From NCBI GenBank assembly GCA_019634675.1, contig JAHCAX010000001.1:992001-1056000 (forward strand): a DNA stretch of 64,000 nucleotides, in the 5' to 3' direction. The translations under genes and the position numbers were made by a program. The notes under the pieces were generated by a model. The model was not told the DNA's origin, searched no databases, and saw only the letters and a program-made list of their open reading frames with translations. Position 1 is the first letter of the stretch, and each line of letters opens with the position of its first letter. Below are positions 45,327-53,237 of this stretch, one piece after another. This DNA comes from Acherontichlamydia pituitae. GTDB lineage: Bacteria > Chlamydiota > Chlamydiia > Chlamydiales > Rhabdochlamydiaceae.

Positions 45327-46396
45327 TTGAAGATCTCCGCTCCTGATGTCTCGAATGATTCCAATCCTTCCAGCCATCTCAGGATCTCTGCAACGGCTTG
45401 ATAGGTGTCCTCAGGTATATAATCGCTGATTTTCCCTTTTTCAAAAAGGGTTTGTGCTAAAGTCACGTTCCTCATGATCGGGATCCCATTGTCTTGTGCC
45501 ACTTTGATGATCAAATCAGCAATGGTCCCTTTACCCATTGTCACGATCCTAGGCGCAGGCTCGGTATCTGCATGATACTCGATCGCAACAGCGATGTGGA
45601 TCGGATTGGTAATGATTGCCTTTGCCCGCTTCGCAGCTGCAGGTCCTTCCTGGTAGGCAATCTCCTGGGCTGTATGGCGCCGTTTGCTCTTGATGTGGGG
45701 ATCCCCCTCCGTATCCTTATATTCCTGTTTGACCTCAAATTTTTCCATCATCATTTCTTTTGCAAACGTCCTTCTTTGGAAAACAAGGTCGAAAATAGCA
45801 ATAAAAGCAAAGAAGATGCCGATGCGGATGATGACATTGACTAAAAAATTAGAGAAGACTTGAGCTGCGCCGTAAACAGGCAACGCTGCAGTAGCCACAA
45901 TTTCAGGAATTTGATTCCAAACAACGGAATAGATCAGGATAAGCGCCCCGGAGATTTTCAAAATCGATTTGAGCACTTCAAAAACAGTCTTGAACTTGAA
46001 CATGTTCTTGATATTTGAAATCGGATTAAGACGCTTGATGTCAGGTTTCATGGCTTCAAACGAAAACATCGGGCCGACGATCATGGCATTGACAAGCAAG
46101 CCAACGCAGGTCGTTAAGAGCATGATCGGCATGCTTGTATTAAAAATGATCATGATCGCTTCTGAGAAAATGCCAGCAGCCTGATTTTGCATGTCCAAAT
46201 TCCCGCCGCTCATCTTGAAAAGCGATATGAGGAACCCGGCGAGCATTTCATAGAGATGGCCTGCCGTTAGGAGTGTGGCAGAGATCGAAACGACAAATGT
46301 AAAGGCCGAAGGAAAGTCTTGAGATTTTGCAACCTGCCCCTTTTTTCTTGCGTCGCGCAATTTCTTAGGGGTCGCCTTTTCGCTTTTTTCTGCCAT
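45323..46396 (-). CDS. sctU: Type III secretion export switch protein SctU (CdsU/YscU)
   Basis: A 357-residue FlhB/YscU-family protein with four membrane helices (about 30-50, 78-108, 143-162, 182-208). The cytoplasmic domain carries the autocleavage site at 264-267, which reads NPIH where most members have NPTH. Start MAEKSEKATPKKLRDARKKG is typical. It is the first gene of the sctU-sctV-copN-chaperone transcript. A weak promoter candidate (TTGCTC and TATAAC, 15-base spacer, near 46440-46465) lies upstream. Confidence 0.94.
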   Translation of the reverse strand: MAEKSEKATPKKLRDARKKGQVAKSQDFPSAFTFVVSISATLLTAGHLYEMLAGFLISLFKMSGGNLDMQNQAAGIFSEAIMIIFNTSMPIMLLTTCVGLLVNAMIVGPMFSFEAMKPDIKRLNPISNIKNMFKFKTVFEVLKSILKISGALILIYSVVWNQIPEIVATAALPVYGAAQVFSNFLVNVIIRIGIFFAFIAIFDLVFQRRTFAKEMMMEKFEVKQEYKDTEGDPHIKSKRRHTAQEIAYQEGPAAAKRAKAIITNPIHIAVAIEYHADTEPAPRIVTMGKGTIADLIIKVAQDNGIPIMRNVTLAQTLFEKGKISDYIPEDTYQAVAEILRWLEGLESFETSGAEIFK

Positions 46397-46611
46397 TTAG
46401 ATTTGAACGTGGTAGTTTTCCTTGAGCTCGACTCTAAGGTTATAGCAGGATCTATAAGAGAGCAAGGGGAAAAGAATTGTCTGAACGACTCTAATAAATA
46501 GTTTCAGTCGATTTTTTGGTTCTTTTGAATCGAATAACGGTCTCTTAAAAGGGGCTGAAAAAACGACAGAAATTGAATTGACGGCAGGCCCTAGTACAGC
46601 TTCTTAGGATG

Positions 46612-47460
46612 CTACTCGGATGGTTTGCAGCAAAGGCAGCTAAATAGCGAAGAGAAAAAGGAAGAGATCGAGCTGAAAATGCCTGAGAACCATTTATCCA
46701 GCGTTTCTGTGCAAGATGAATCTTCATCTGCATGGGCATTTTGTGCTAAAACTTGTTCAAATTGGCTTGCATCATAGAATGCAGCTCCATGTGTTGCCTG
46801 CGGAGGAATCCCTTGAACAGGGGGCGCTTGGGTATCGGAGGTTGGGCCTGTTTTCCGCACTCTGATCCTAAGGCCGGCATCATCTGTCAAGGCAAGGCCG
46901 GTTCCTGCGTCGCTTGTCCCAATGGCAAGCTGGTTTCCAATAATGTCGACAGCAAACCCTTGAGGAGTTTGGTCTCTAAGGTAATTGCTTAACCAAAAGG
47001 TCAGCCCAGCATTGCCGGCCCATGTCACAGCTCTGGAATTTAAGTCGGTGAAGATGATTTTTTGATGGGGTAGGAATTGGAAATTTCTCTCTTGACGATT
47101 CGGATCAAAAAGAGAACGGAATGCGATTGCGACGTCCCACGGACGCACCCTTATTTCAAGGGGGTTGCTGGAAAGAATAGAAAATGAACCAGGGGCGAAA
47201 GCGTCGTACCTGATGGCTCCTTCTGTGGTGATGTCATCGATGCGAAGTTGTTGGTTTTGCAGGATCCGGTTGAAGACCCTCTCAATGGCATCAAGCCTTT
47301 CGTTCAATGGGGCTCTAACAGGTTCAAGGCATGTTTCTTGGTCGATTCCGGTAATTTGCAATGCTTGATGCGCAGGCAGGTTGAAGGTGTGGTTTTGCTG
47401 AAGACGATTGGTAAATTCCTCAACGGGAAATTGAATCGGGTTTGCAGCAATTGTAGCCAT
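46612..47460 (-). CDS. Unknown protein with aromatic/Cys-rich C-terminal segment
   Basis: A 282-residue protein next to the secretion genes. It has no signal peptide, and I recognise no domain in the globular part (blocks RPWDVAIAFRSLFDP, FLPHQKIIFTDLN, GFAVDIIGNQLAIGTSDAGT). The C-terminal ~35 residues are a hydrophobic, Ser- and Cys-rich segment (WFSGIFSSISSFFSSLFSCL). The similar FFSKIWNAIYAFFKSIFSFG occurs in the divergent PARG-like protein at 47675. Position suggests a possible type III substrate, but that is inference. Confidence 0.7.
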   Translation of the reverse strand: MATIAANPIQFPVEEFTNRLQQNHTFNLPAHQALQITGIDQETCLEPVRAPLNERLDAIERVFNRILQNQQLRIDDITTEGAIRYDAFAPGSFSILSSNPLEIRVRPWDVAIAFRSLFDPNRQERNFQFLPHQKIIFTDLNSRAVTWAGNAGLTFWLSNYLRDQTPQGFAVDIIGNQLAIGTSDAGTGLALTDDAGLRIRVRKTGPTSDTQAPPVQGIPPQATHGAAFYDASQFEQVLAQNAHADEDSSCTETLDKWFSGIFSSISSFFSSLFSCLCCKPSE

Positions 47461-47595
47461 AAAACACTCTAATTTTTCAAAATTTTGGAATGATTATAAA
47501 GAGATCCGGGAAATTAGATCAATTTTATAATTATTTTAGAAGCAGTTTTATAGCGTTTTGAGTTTAATTTAAATTTTTTTCTATTTAGTTTGTGG

Positions 47596-47625
47596 TTGAG
47601 TTTAATTTGGTCTTTTGTGTATATT
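47596..47625 (+). promoter_or_regulatory. Putative promoter of the PARG-like gene
   Basis: -35 TTGAGT (47596-47601), 18-base spacer and an extended -10 TGTGTATATT (TATATT at 47620-47625) in a strongly AT-rich leader. A ribosome site AAGGTGG lies just before ATG 47675. Confidence 0.55.
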
Positions 47626-47674
47626 TGATCGAATTCAAAATCAAAAATAACAAAGTTAACCTTTAAGGTGGCCT

Positions 47675-48769
47675 ATGTCGCTCCGAGTACCTTCAGAGAC
47701 CCAGCCAGCTGCTACAGTTTATGGACAGCCTTTGGAAGCATTGCCTGTAACTGAGACTAGGCCTTCTATGTCTCGCGATATCCAAGATGCGCTAGAGGCA
47801 CAGCCGGCCCAAGGTTCTTTTTGCGATCAATGCGCTGACTTTTTTTCCAAGATATGGAACGCTATTTATGCATTTTTTAAATCGATTTTTTCCTTTGGCT
47901 CCAGCGAAGCCGTCAGCCACCAGCAGCCTTTACAGCAACCCCTTAATCTTGTCCAAGTGTTCCAAGAAACTTTGAATGCCTTGAGGGCAGGTCGATACAC
48001 AGCTCCCAGCGGACAGGTTGTTACATTTGATATCGCGCAAATGCAGCAGGGGACGCGCCTTTACAATGGGATGGCAGACCTGGCCCTTCCTCCTCTCGTG
48101 CGCAATCCAACAACGCAGATCCATGTTGTCAATGAGGACTCTGTGACAGAGGGATTGAGGCTCAAAAGGGAATTTGGCTACAATGTCGCCGTCGTCAACT
48201 TCGCCAATGAAGACACTCCTGGCGGAGGAGTGGTGAACGGCGCCCGGGCGCAGGAAGAAGCTCTTTGCCGGACAACAGGTCTTTATTATTCGATCGATCC
48301 CCGCCTCAATACCCACTTGGTATTCCCTAATGGGCGGTACAAGATCCCTGAGTTTGGTTCGATTTTTTCTCCATCCGTACCTGTATTGCGCAGACCTGAA
48401 GGGGATCGCTTTCAATGGATGGACGGCGTTGAGACCCTTCCTTTCATTTCAAGCGCTGCATACCATCCTGGGAACCGCCCTCAAGATCCTCTAACTGCTG
48501 AAGCTGGAATGAAGCGGAAGATCCGGATGCAGATAGCAACAGCAATGCATCATGGATGCGATGCAATCGTCCTTGGGGCATTTGGGTGCGGCGCTTTTCG
48601 TAACCTACCGGAAGATGTGGCCCGTTGGACTCGCGAAGTTCTCATGGAAGACTTTTGCCGCGGCGCTTTCCGGCATATTAGTTTCGCTGTTTATGTTGCG
48701 CCGGGTTCAGCAAGAGACCAAAACAATCTTCAGGTTTTCCAACAAGCATTTCCACAACCGACGATCTAA
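47675..48769 (+). CDS. Bacterial-type poly(ADP-ribose) glycohydrolase (macrodomain, TIGR02452-like)
   Basis: A 364-residue protein. Residues about 145-350 form a microbial PARG-type macrodomain. The diagnostic GGG-x7-QEE signature is intact: G183-G185 in NFANEDTPGGGVVNGARA, then Q193-E195, followed by LCRTTGLYYS. Later come SSAAYHPGNRP and AIVLGAFGCGAFRN, the second phosphate-binding loop. Such enzymes remove ADP-ribose chains or groups from proteins. The first ~140 residues are extra: a disordered start, then a short aromatic segment (FFSKIWNAIYAFFKSIFSFG, ~56-75). No Sec signal. Next to type III secretion genes, it is a good effector candidate acting on host ADP-ribosylation (inference). 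Confidence 0.85.
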   Translation: MSLRVPSETQPAATVYGQPLEALPVTETRPSMSRDIQDALEAQPAQGSFCDQCADFFSKIWNAIYAFFKSIFSFGSSEAVSHQQPLQQPLNLVQVFQETLNALRAGRYTAPSGQVVTFDIAQMQQGTRLYNGMADLALPPLVRNPTTQIHVVNEDSVTEGLRLKREFGYNVAVVNFANEDTPGGGVVNGARAQEEALCRTTGLYYSIDPRLNTHLVFPNGRYKIPEFGSIFSPSVPVLRRPEGDRFQWMDGVETLPFISSAAYHPGNRPQDPLTAEAGMKRKIRMQIATAMHHGCDAIVLGAFGCGAFRNLPEDVARWTREVLMEDFCRGAFRHISFAVYVAPGSARDQNNLQVFQQAFPQPTI

Positions 48770-48776
48770 CGATTTT

Positions 48777-48820
48777 CATGTGCCTGCTCTTTTGCTTAAA
48801 GTCAAGGGAGTAGGCGCATG
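48777..48820 (+). terminator. Putative terminator after the PARG-like gene
   Basis: A 13-bp stem with two G-T pairs (48777-48789 with 48808-48820), followed after about 14 bases by a run of T. It lies just past the stop at 48769. Confidence 0.4.
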
Positions 48821-48960
48821 TGTATAGGCTTATATTTTTTTATCATTTTATTTTAAATATTAATAATGGTATAATAGTGTTGACTGATATTTTCTATTTT
48901 TTAACTAATATTTTTAAAATTAGTTTGTAGAAAAATGAAATTTTAAATTAATGGAGCATT

Positions 48961-49482
48961 ATGGCAGCAGGTATTACAAGTGACCATACATCAAACGGCG
49001 TATGGAGCATGGGTGGATATCAATTTGAAGGTACACCAGAACAAGTAGAAAAGGAAATCAAATCTGTTTGGGAAAAGTTTCAGAATAAAGAGATTACACA
49101 GATTTCTGCGAACTTTAAGGACGGAAATTATCATACGCTTCCAGTCGTACCAAAGGCTATGTTATATGCTTGTCAACTAAAAGGGTCTGGAAGAGAAGCT
49201 GGATTAACGATCAAGTCGCTTGATTCAACAGCTTCTGCTCCATTTGACAAACTTCAACGACTTGCACAGCAGCAAGGTGGAGACAAATCTCAAATCGATG
49301 AACTGATTATGAAGCAATTTAATAAGCTATCTCCTGATGTTCAAGAGAAGATCAGAGCTAACCTTTCTCAGGTTTGCAATGATTCGTCGTCTGAGTCTGA
49401 GATGCTTACGTCCATAGCCTTTCAAGCACCTTACATGCCACGCCAGTATCATCTTGCTCGTGCATTGGAAATGGGAGTCTAA
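48961..49482 (+). CDS. Unknown 173-residue protein
   Basis: A soluble-looking protein with no signal peptide. The N-terminal part has GVWSMGGYQFEGTPEQVEK and an amphipathic helix; the middle is Gln-rich (FDKLQRLAQQQGGDKSQIDE). I recognise no family. The leader of 190 bases is strongly AT-rich, unlike its surroundings, and contains only the putative terminator of the preceding gene. It lies in the island between the secretion and housekeeping genes, so an effector-like or horizontally gained gene is plausible but unsupported. Confidence 0.65.
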   Translation: MAAGITSDHTSNGVWSMGGYQFEGTPEQVEKEIKSVWEKFQNKEITQISANFKDGNYHTLPVVPKAMLYACQLKGSGREAGLTIKSLDSTASAPFDKLQRLAQQQGGDKSQIDELIMKQFNKLSPDVQEKIRANLSQVCNDSSSESEMLTSIAFQAPYMPRQYHLARALEMGV

Positions 49483-49506
49483 TTAAGATTCTAAGTTCTC
49501 TTTATC

Positions 49507-49553
49507 ATATCGGATGTAAAAAATGGTTTTTCCAGGATTTTGCATCCGATAAA
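49507..49553. terminator. Hairpin between convergent genes
   Basis: TATCGGATG (near 49507) and CATCCGATA (near 49545) are reverse complements with A-rich and T-rich bases next to the arms. It lies between the stops of the unknown gene (+) and the rlmL-like gene (-). Confidence 0.45.
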
Positions 49554-49562
49554 CGTTACTTT

Positions 49563-50681
49563 CTAACGTTTCAATTGAAAAGCAGAAACACTTAGACCGC
49601 CATGGGAGAATGGGAATTCCTTATAGATCCCAAGCCCAGTGGCATCCAGGTAGCGCCCATCGGGAGCTAACACGAACGTCTCTGTCGAGGGGGTACGCAC
49701 CCGCTTGATGAACTCTCCTAATTCTCTGAAAATCGTATGCGAAGTCTCCAACCTTTTTCCGTAAGGAGGATCTGTCAGGATCAGGGTCGGAGAAGCTGGG
49801 GGAGTGTAGCGGATGATGTCCGCATGCTGAAGCGCAATGCTGTCGGAGCAGCCGATCTTCCTGGCGTGGTCTTTGCAAGCTTGAAGAGTTTTGAGGTCCT
49901 TGTCAGCGCCGAAAAGCTTCCCTTTTTCTAACGGAACGCGCAATGCATCTTTTGCTTGTTTGAAGCTTTCCCATTCAGACTGGTTGAATTGGGGAAGATG
50001 GAAGAAGCCCCATTGGCTGCGATAATATCCCGCAGGTGTTCGGGTTCCAATCATTGCCGCTTCGATCAGAAATGTTCCGGAGCCACAGAACGGATCGCAG
50101 AGGACGGTATCTGCATTGAACCCAGCTTGAAATAAAAGGGCTGCGGCGAGGTTTTCTTGGATCGATGTCGAAGTCGCTGCTGAGCGCCAGCCCCGCTTAA
50201 AAAGAGGAGCTCCCGATGTGTCCAAGCTGATGACCCCTTTGTTGTAGTGGATGAACAGGTTAAGCTGGATGTCGGGATTTTTTACATTGACGGAAGGGCG
50301 GTTGCCTGTTTTTTCTCTCAGTTGATCGCAGATCCCGTCCTTCATTACTTGCGCTGCAAACAGAGAGTTGGTCAGGTTGGGATGGGTGACATTTGCATCG
50401 ATTGCGAAGGTCTCGTTCGACTTGAAAAACTTTGCCCATGGAATTTCTCTTGCCGCTTTATAAATATCATTGCGGTTGCGGCAGGAAAATGACATGAGCG
50501 GGCAAAGGACGCGGGTAGCTATCCTGGAGCAATAGTTGGCCGTATAAACGGCATGCATCGAAACGGGAGTAAAGACTCCGCGAAATCCTTTGCGGAGATC
50601 TTTTAAACCTAAAGAACGGAGTTCTTCAATCAAGAGCAGCTCTAGGTTTTCCGGACAAGTAATGAACAGTTCAGCGGTCAT
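49563..50681 (-). CDS. rlmL: THUMP-domain rRNA (guanine-N2) methyltransferase, RlmL N-terminal type
   Basis: A 372-residue protein with an N-terminal ferredoxin-like/THUMP region (TAELFITCPENLELLLIEEL, then THUMP about 50-155) and a SAM-dependent methyltransferase domain. Motif I is DPFCGSGTFLIEAA, and the catalytic motif reads TDPPYGKRL. Proteins of this layout methylate G2445 of 23S rRNA; this one lacks the C-terminal RlmK half found in some gamma-proteobacteria. It lies 14 bases after ychF on the same strand, so an operon is likely. Confidence 0.85.
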   Translation of the reverse strand: MTAELFITCPENLELLLIEELRSLGLKDLRKGFRGVFTPVSMHAVYTANYCSRIATRVLCPLMSFSCRNRNDIYKAAREIPWAKFFKSNETFAIDANVTHPNLTNSLFAAQVMKDGICDQLREKTGNRPSVNVKNPDIQLNLFIHYNKGVISLDTSGAPLFKRGWRSAATSTSIQENLAAALLFQAGFNADTVLCDPFCGSGTFLIEAAMIGTRTPAGYYRSQWGFFHLPQFNQSEWESFKQAKDALRVPLEKGKLFGADKDLKTLQACKDHARKIGCSDSIALQHADIIRYTPPASPTLILTDPPYGKRLETSHTIFRELGEFIKRVRTPSTETFVLAPDGRYLDATGLGIYKEFPFSHGGLSVSAFQLKR

Positions 50682-50695
50682 TGTTGCATCTTCGT

Positions 50696-51790
50696 TTAAT
50701 TATGGAAGAAGAGGATGACATCCCCATCTTGGACAACGTAGTCTTTTCCTTCCGACCTGGCTTTCCCCACTTCCCGAGCGCCGACGCGCCCCTGATATTT
50801 GACCATATCGTCAAAACCGATTACCTCGGCACGAATAAAGCCTTTCTGGATGTCAGTATGGATCTTGCCTGCGGCTTCCGGAGCTTTGGTGCCTTTTTTG
50901 ATCGTCCAAGCGCGGGTCTCAATTTCACCAGTTGTGATGTAGGTGATCAAACCGAGTGTTTCAAAGGCCCCCTTGATCAACCGGTTCAAGCCAGTCTCTT
51001 CGACTCCAAGGGAGTTGAGGAATTCTTTCGCTTCTTCATCGGTCAGCTGGGCGACCTCTTCTTCTAATTTAGCGCAAACAGGGATGACGCGGTTGCCTTC
51101 TTTTTCCGCATATTCGCGGACCCGGGCCACATGCTCATTTTCCATGGAAGGAAGGGAGCTTTCTGATACGTTGGTGGCATAGATCACTTTCTTATCAGTC
51201 AAGAAAGGATAGTCTTCGATATATCCTCGCTCTTCGACAGTCAGTTCCAAGGTGCGAAGGGGGCGGTTTTGGTTCAGATGCTCAATCGCTTTTTTTAGTG
51301 TATCGACGATAGGGACAAGCTCTTTTTTCCCTTTTGCCTGTTTTTCAAGGCGGGAGGCGATATTCTCTGCCATTTGCAAATCGGAGAGGATCAGCTCAAG
51401 ATTGATCACTTCAATATCGGCGATCGGATCGACCCGTCCCGCAACGTGGATCACATCATCATTTTCAAAGCAGCGGACAACATGGACGATCGCATCGGTC
51501 TCTCGAATATTTGTCAAAAACTGGTTGCCTAGGCCTTCTCCTTGGGAAGCGCCTTTGACAAGGCCTGCAATATCGACAAAAGTAACTGTTGCCGGAATGA
51601 TCTTATTGCTGTGGGAGATGTCAGATAAAATTTTTAAACGAGGATCGGAAAGATCGACGATCCCAACGTTCGGGTCAATGGTGCAAAAAGGGTAGTTAGC
51701 CGCGGCAGCAGCTTTGCGCGTCAGGGCGTTAAACAAGGTAGATTTGCCTACATTCGGCAATCCAACGATTCCACAAGAAAGTCCAGCCAT
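50696..51790 (-). CDS. ychF: Ribosome-binding ATPase YchF (Obg-like)
   Basis: A 364-residue P-loop protein. It has G1 GLPNVGKSTLFN, the region NYPFCTIDPNVG, G3 DIAGLVKGAS, a coiled-coil insert (about 130-200) and a C-terminal TGS domain (from about 280, GLITYITTGEIETRAW). YchF binds ribosomes and prefers ATP, since the usual NKxD is altered. In Chlamydia ychF sits between sctU (cdsU) and ribF. Here four extra genes separate it from sctU. Confidence 0.95.
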   Translation of the reverse strand: MAGLSCGIVGLPNVGKSTLFNALTRKAAAAANYPFCTIDPNVGIVDLSDPRLKILSDISHSNKIIPATVTFVDIAGLVKGASQGEGLGNQFLTNIRETDAIVHVVRCFENDDVIHVAGRVDPIADIEVINLELILSDLQMAENIASRLEKQAKGKKELVPIVDTLKKAIEHLNQNRPLRTLELTVEERGYIEDYPFLTDKKVIYATNVSESSLPSMENEHVARVREYAEKEGNRVIPVCAKLEEEVAQLTDEEAKEFLNSLGVEETGLNRLIKGAFETLGLITYITTGEIETRAWTIKKGTKAPEAAGKIHTDIQKGFIRAEVIGFDDMVKYQGRVGAREVGKARSEGKDYVVQDGDVILFFHN

Positions 51791-51888
51791 TGTTGCTTAT
51801 CTCATATTAAAAGACGATTTGGGGACTGATGTTAATCCATCGGACACTCTTTTTCAAGAAGGATCTGTTGTTAAAATTTTTGTTTTTA

Positions 51889-51975
51889 GAGGCAGTTGCA
51901 CCACTCATTTGCCCGGGAAAATTGGCTCTGGCTGCGAACCGGGCCAGTTACAAGTGGCAGCTTTGCAATTGCCTC
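51889..51975. repeat. Palindromic element with matching ends
   Basis: GAGGCAGTTGCA (51889) and TGCAATTGCCTC (ending 51975) are near-perfect inverted ends. Inner symmetry includes GCCCGG with CCGGGC. The left end continues with the ACTCATTTGCCC motif shared with 22178 and 41441. It lies in the 293-base gap between ychF and the DUF2975 gene; the rest of the gap holds the promoter below. Confidence 0.65.
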
Positions 51976-52012
51976 TTTAGTGCTGCTGGCTGCCTATAAA
52001 AATGATTGTTAT

Positions 52013-52041
52013 TTGACAAAAAATGATCGAGATTCGATAAT
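52013..52041 (+). promoter_or_regulatory. Consensus-like promoter of the DUF2975 gene
   Basis: -35 TTGACA (52013-52018), exact 17-base spacer, -10 GATAAT (52036-52041). A strong ribosome site AAGGAGG (52069-52075) precedes ATG 52084. Confidence 0.75.
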
Positions 52042-52083
52042 TTAATTCATTCACAACGATCTCTTATTAAGGAGGCCAAGTCT

Positions 52084-52656
52084 ATGGACAGCGGAACAGC
52101 AACAGCAAAAATTAAGAAACTCAGCAAGGTTTTACGTTTTATCGCCGCCATCGCTATGATCGGCACACCGGTATTGGTCGCAATGTTTTGGATCAACCAA
52201 GGGCAGCCCATTGCTCCTTGGTTGAAGATCGATCTGCTGCCAGAAGGGTTAGCCCACCAAGAGTATTTAAGGCCGATCGCAGACCTAAAGCCGATTTTTC
52301 GCCTGGCAGGTTTTCTTGTCAGCCTTATCCCGGCAGGTATTACCGTCATGGTGTGTTTTTATCTTTCACAGCTTTTTGCAATATTTGAAAAAATGGAATT
52401 TTTCTCCGAGGCTAGCGTCGGAAGCATCCGCAAAATTGGGTGGACCCTTCTGATCGGCCAAATGATCCATCCTTTTTATGTCGCATTGATGACGCTTGTC
52501 CTCAGCATTTCCAATCCTGCAGGAGAGCGGTTCATTGCTGTTGAGCTGGGTGCAGCAGAGCTGAAGATGATCGCGATTGCAGCAGGGATCATTTTAATTT
52601 CATGGATCATGGACGAAGGAAGGAAACTCCAAGAAGAGAATGCAGCAACAATCTAA
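52084..52656 (+). CDS. DUF2975-family membrane protein
   Basis: A 190-residue protein with four membrane helices (about 18-38, 75-102, 118-145, 155-178). The pattern FAIFEKMEFFSEASVGSIRKIG between helices two and three is typical of DUF2975. These proteins are usually encoded directly before a small YozG-type regulator, as here, and are thought to form a two-gene unit of unknown role. In this genome the pair is separated by a 183-bp palindromic element. Confidence 0.8.
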   Translation: MDSGTATAKIKKLSKVLRFIAAIAMIGTPVLVAMFWINQGQPIAPWLKIDLLPEGLAHQEYLRPIADLKPIFRLAGFLVSLIPAGITVMVCFYLSQLFAIFEKMEFFSEASVGSIRKIGWTLLIGQMIHPFYVALMTLVLSISNPAGERFIAVELGAAELKMIAIAAGIILISWIMDEGRKLQEENAATI

Positions 52657-52659
52657 AAT

Positions 52660-52842
52660 AGATCTCTTGCATAACCCGCTTTGCCTGGAAAAATTGGAGT
52701 TTTTTTCACAGGTTTTTAGAAACTGTTTACAGTTTCGGATCTCACGAATGAGTCGACTCGGATAGAGTCGGCAAGAGAGTGGGATAAAAACCTGTGAGAA
52801 AAGAACGATTTTGCTAGGCGAATGGGGTTATGCAAGAGATCT
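52660..52842. mobile_element. MITE-like element copy 1 (18-bp perfect inverted ends)
   Basis: A 183-bp palindromic element. The ends AGATCTCTTGCATAACCC (52660-52677) and their exact reverse complement (52825-52842) enclose a second inverted repeat (CACAGGTTTTTA with AAAAACCTGTG). It lies between the DUF2975 gene and the YozG-type gene. A second copy follows that gene. No coding capacity. Confidence 0.8.
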
Positions 52843-52856
52843 AACAAGGTGGACCG

Positions 52857-53069
52857 ATGCCCATAACGATCAATTTAGATGTGATGCTGGCCAAACGGAA
52901 AATGCGTTCAAAAGAGCTCGCAGAGGCGATCGGCATTACCGAGCAGAACTTATCGATCTTAAAAACTGGAAAGGCGAAAGCTTTGCGTTTTGCAACTTTA
53001 GAAGCAATTTGCAAAGTCCTCGAATGCCAGCCAGGCGATTTGCTTGAATATCTTAGACCTCTTGAATAA
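52857..53069 (+). CDS. YozG-type Cro/CI-family transcriptional regulator
   Basis: A 70-residue HTH protein. The N-terminus INLDVMLAKRKMRSKELAEA and the recognition region ITEQNLSILKTGKAKALRF, then LEAICKVLECQPGDLLEY, match the YozG group of small Xre-type regulators. It pairs with the preceding DUF2975 gene in many genomes. AAGGTGG at 52845-52851 supports the start. Its last codons and stop lie inside the start of MITE-like copy 2, so the repeat supplies the stop codon. Confidence 0.85.
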   Translation: MPITINLDVMLAKRKMRSKELAEAIGITEQNLSILKTGKAKALRFATLEAICKVLECQPGDLLEYLRPLE

Positions 53070-53236
53070 CCTGCTTTGCCTGGAAAAATCGGAGATTTTT
53101 TACAGGTTTTTAGAAACTGCAAACAGTTTCTGATCTCACGAATGAGCCGACTTGAAAAAAGTCGGCGAGAGAATGAGATAAAAACCTGTCAAAAAAGAAC
53201 GATTTTACCAGGTAAATGAGGTTATGCAAGAGGTCT
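53055..53236. mobile_element. MITE-like element copy 2
   Basis: A 182-bp copy of the element at 52660-52842, in the same orientation, with end motifs AGACCTCTTGAATAACCT and, inverted, AGACCTCTTGCATAACCT (one mismatch between them). It begins inside the YozG-type gene and ends two bases before the ribF stop codon. Confidence 0.8.
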
Positions 53237-53237
53237 A

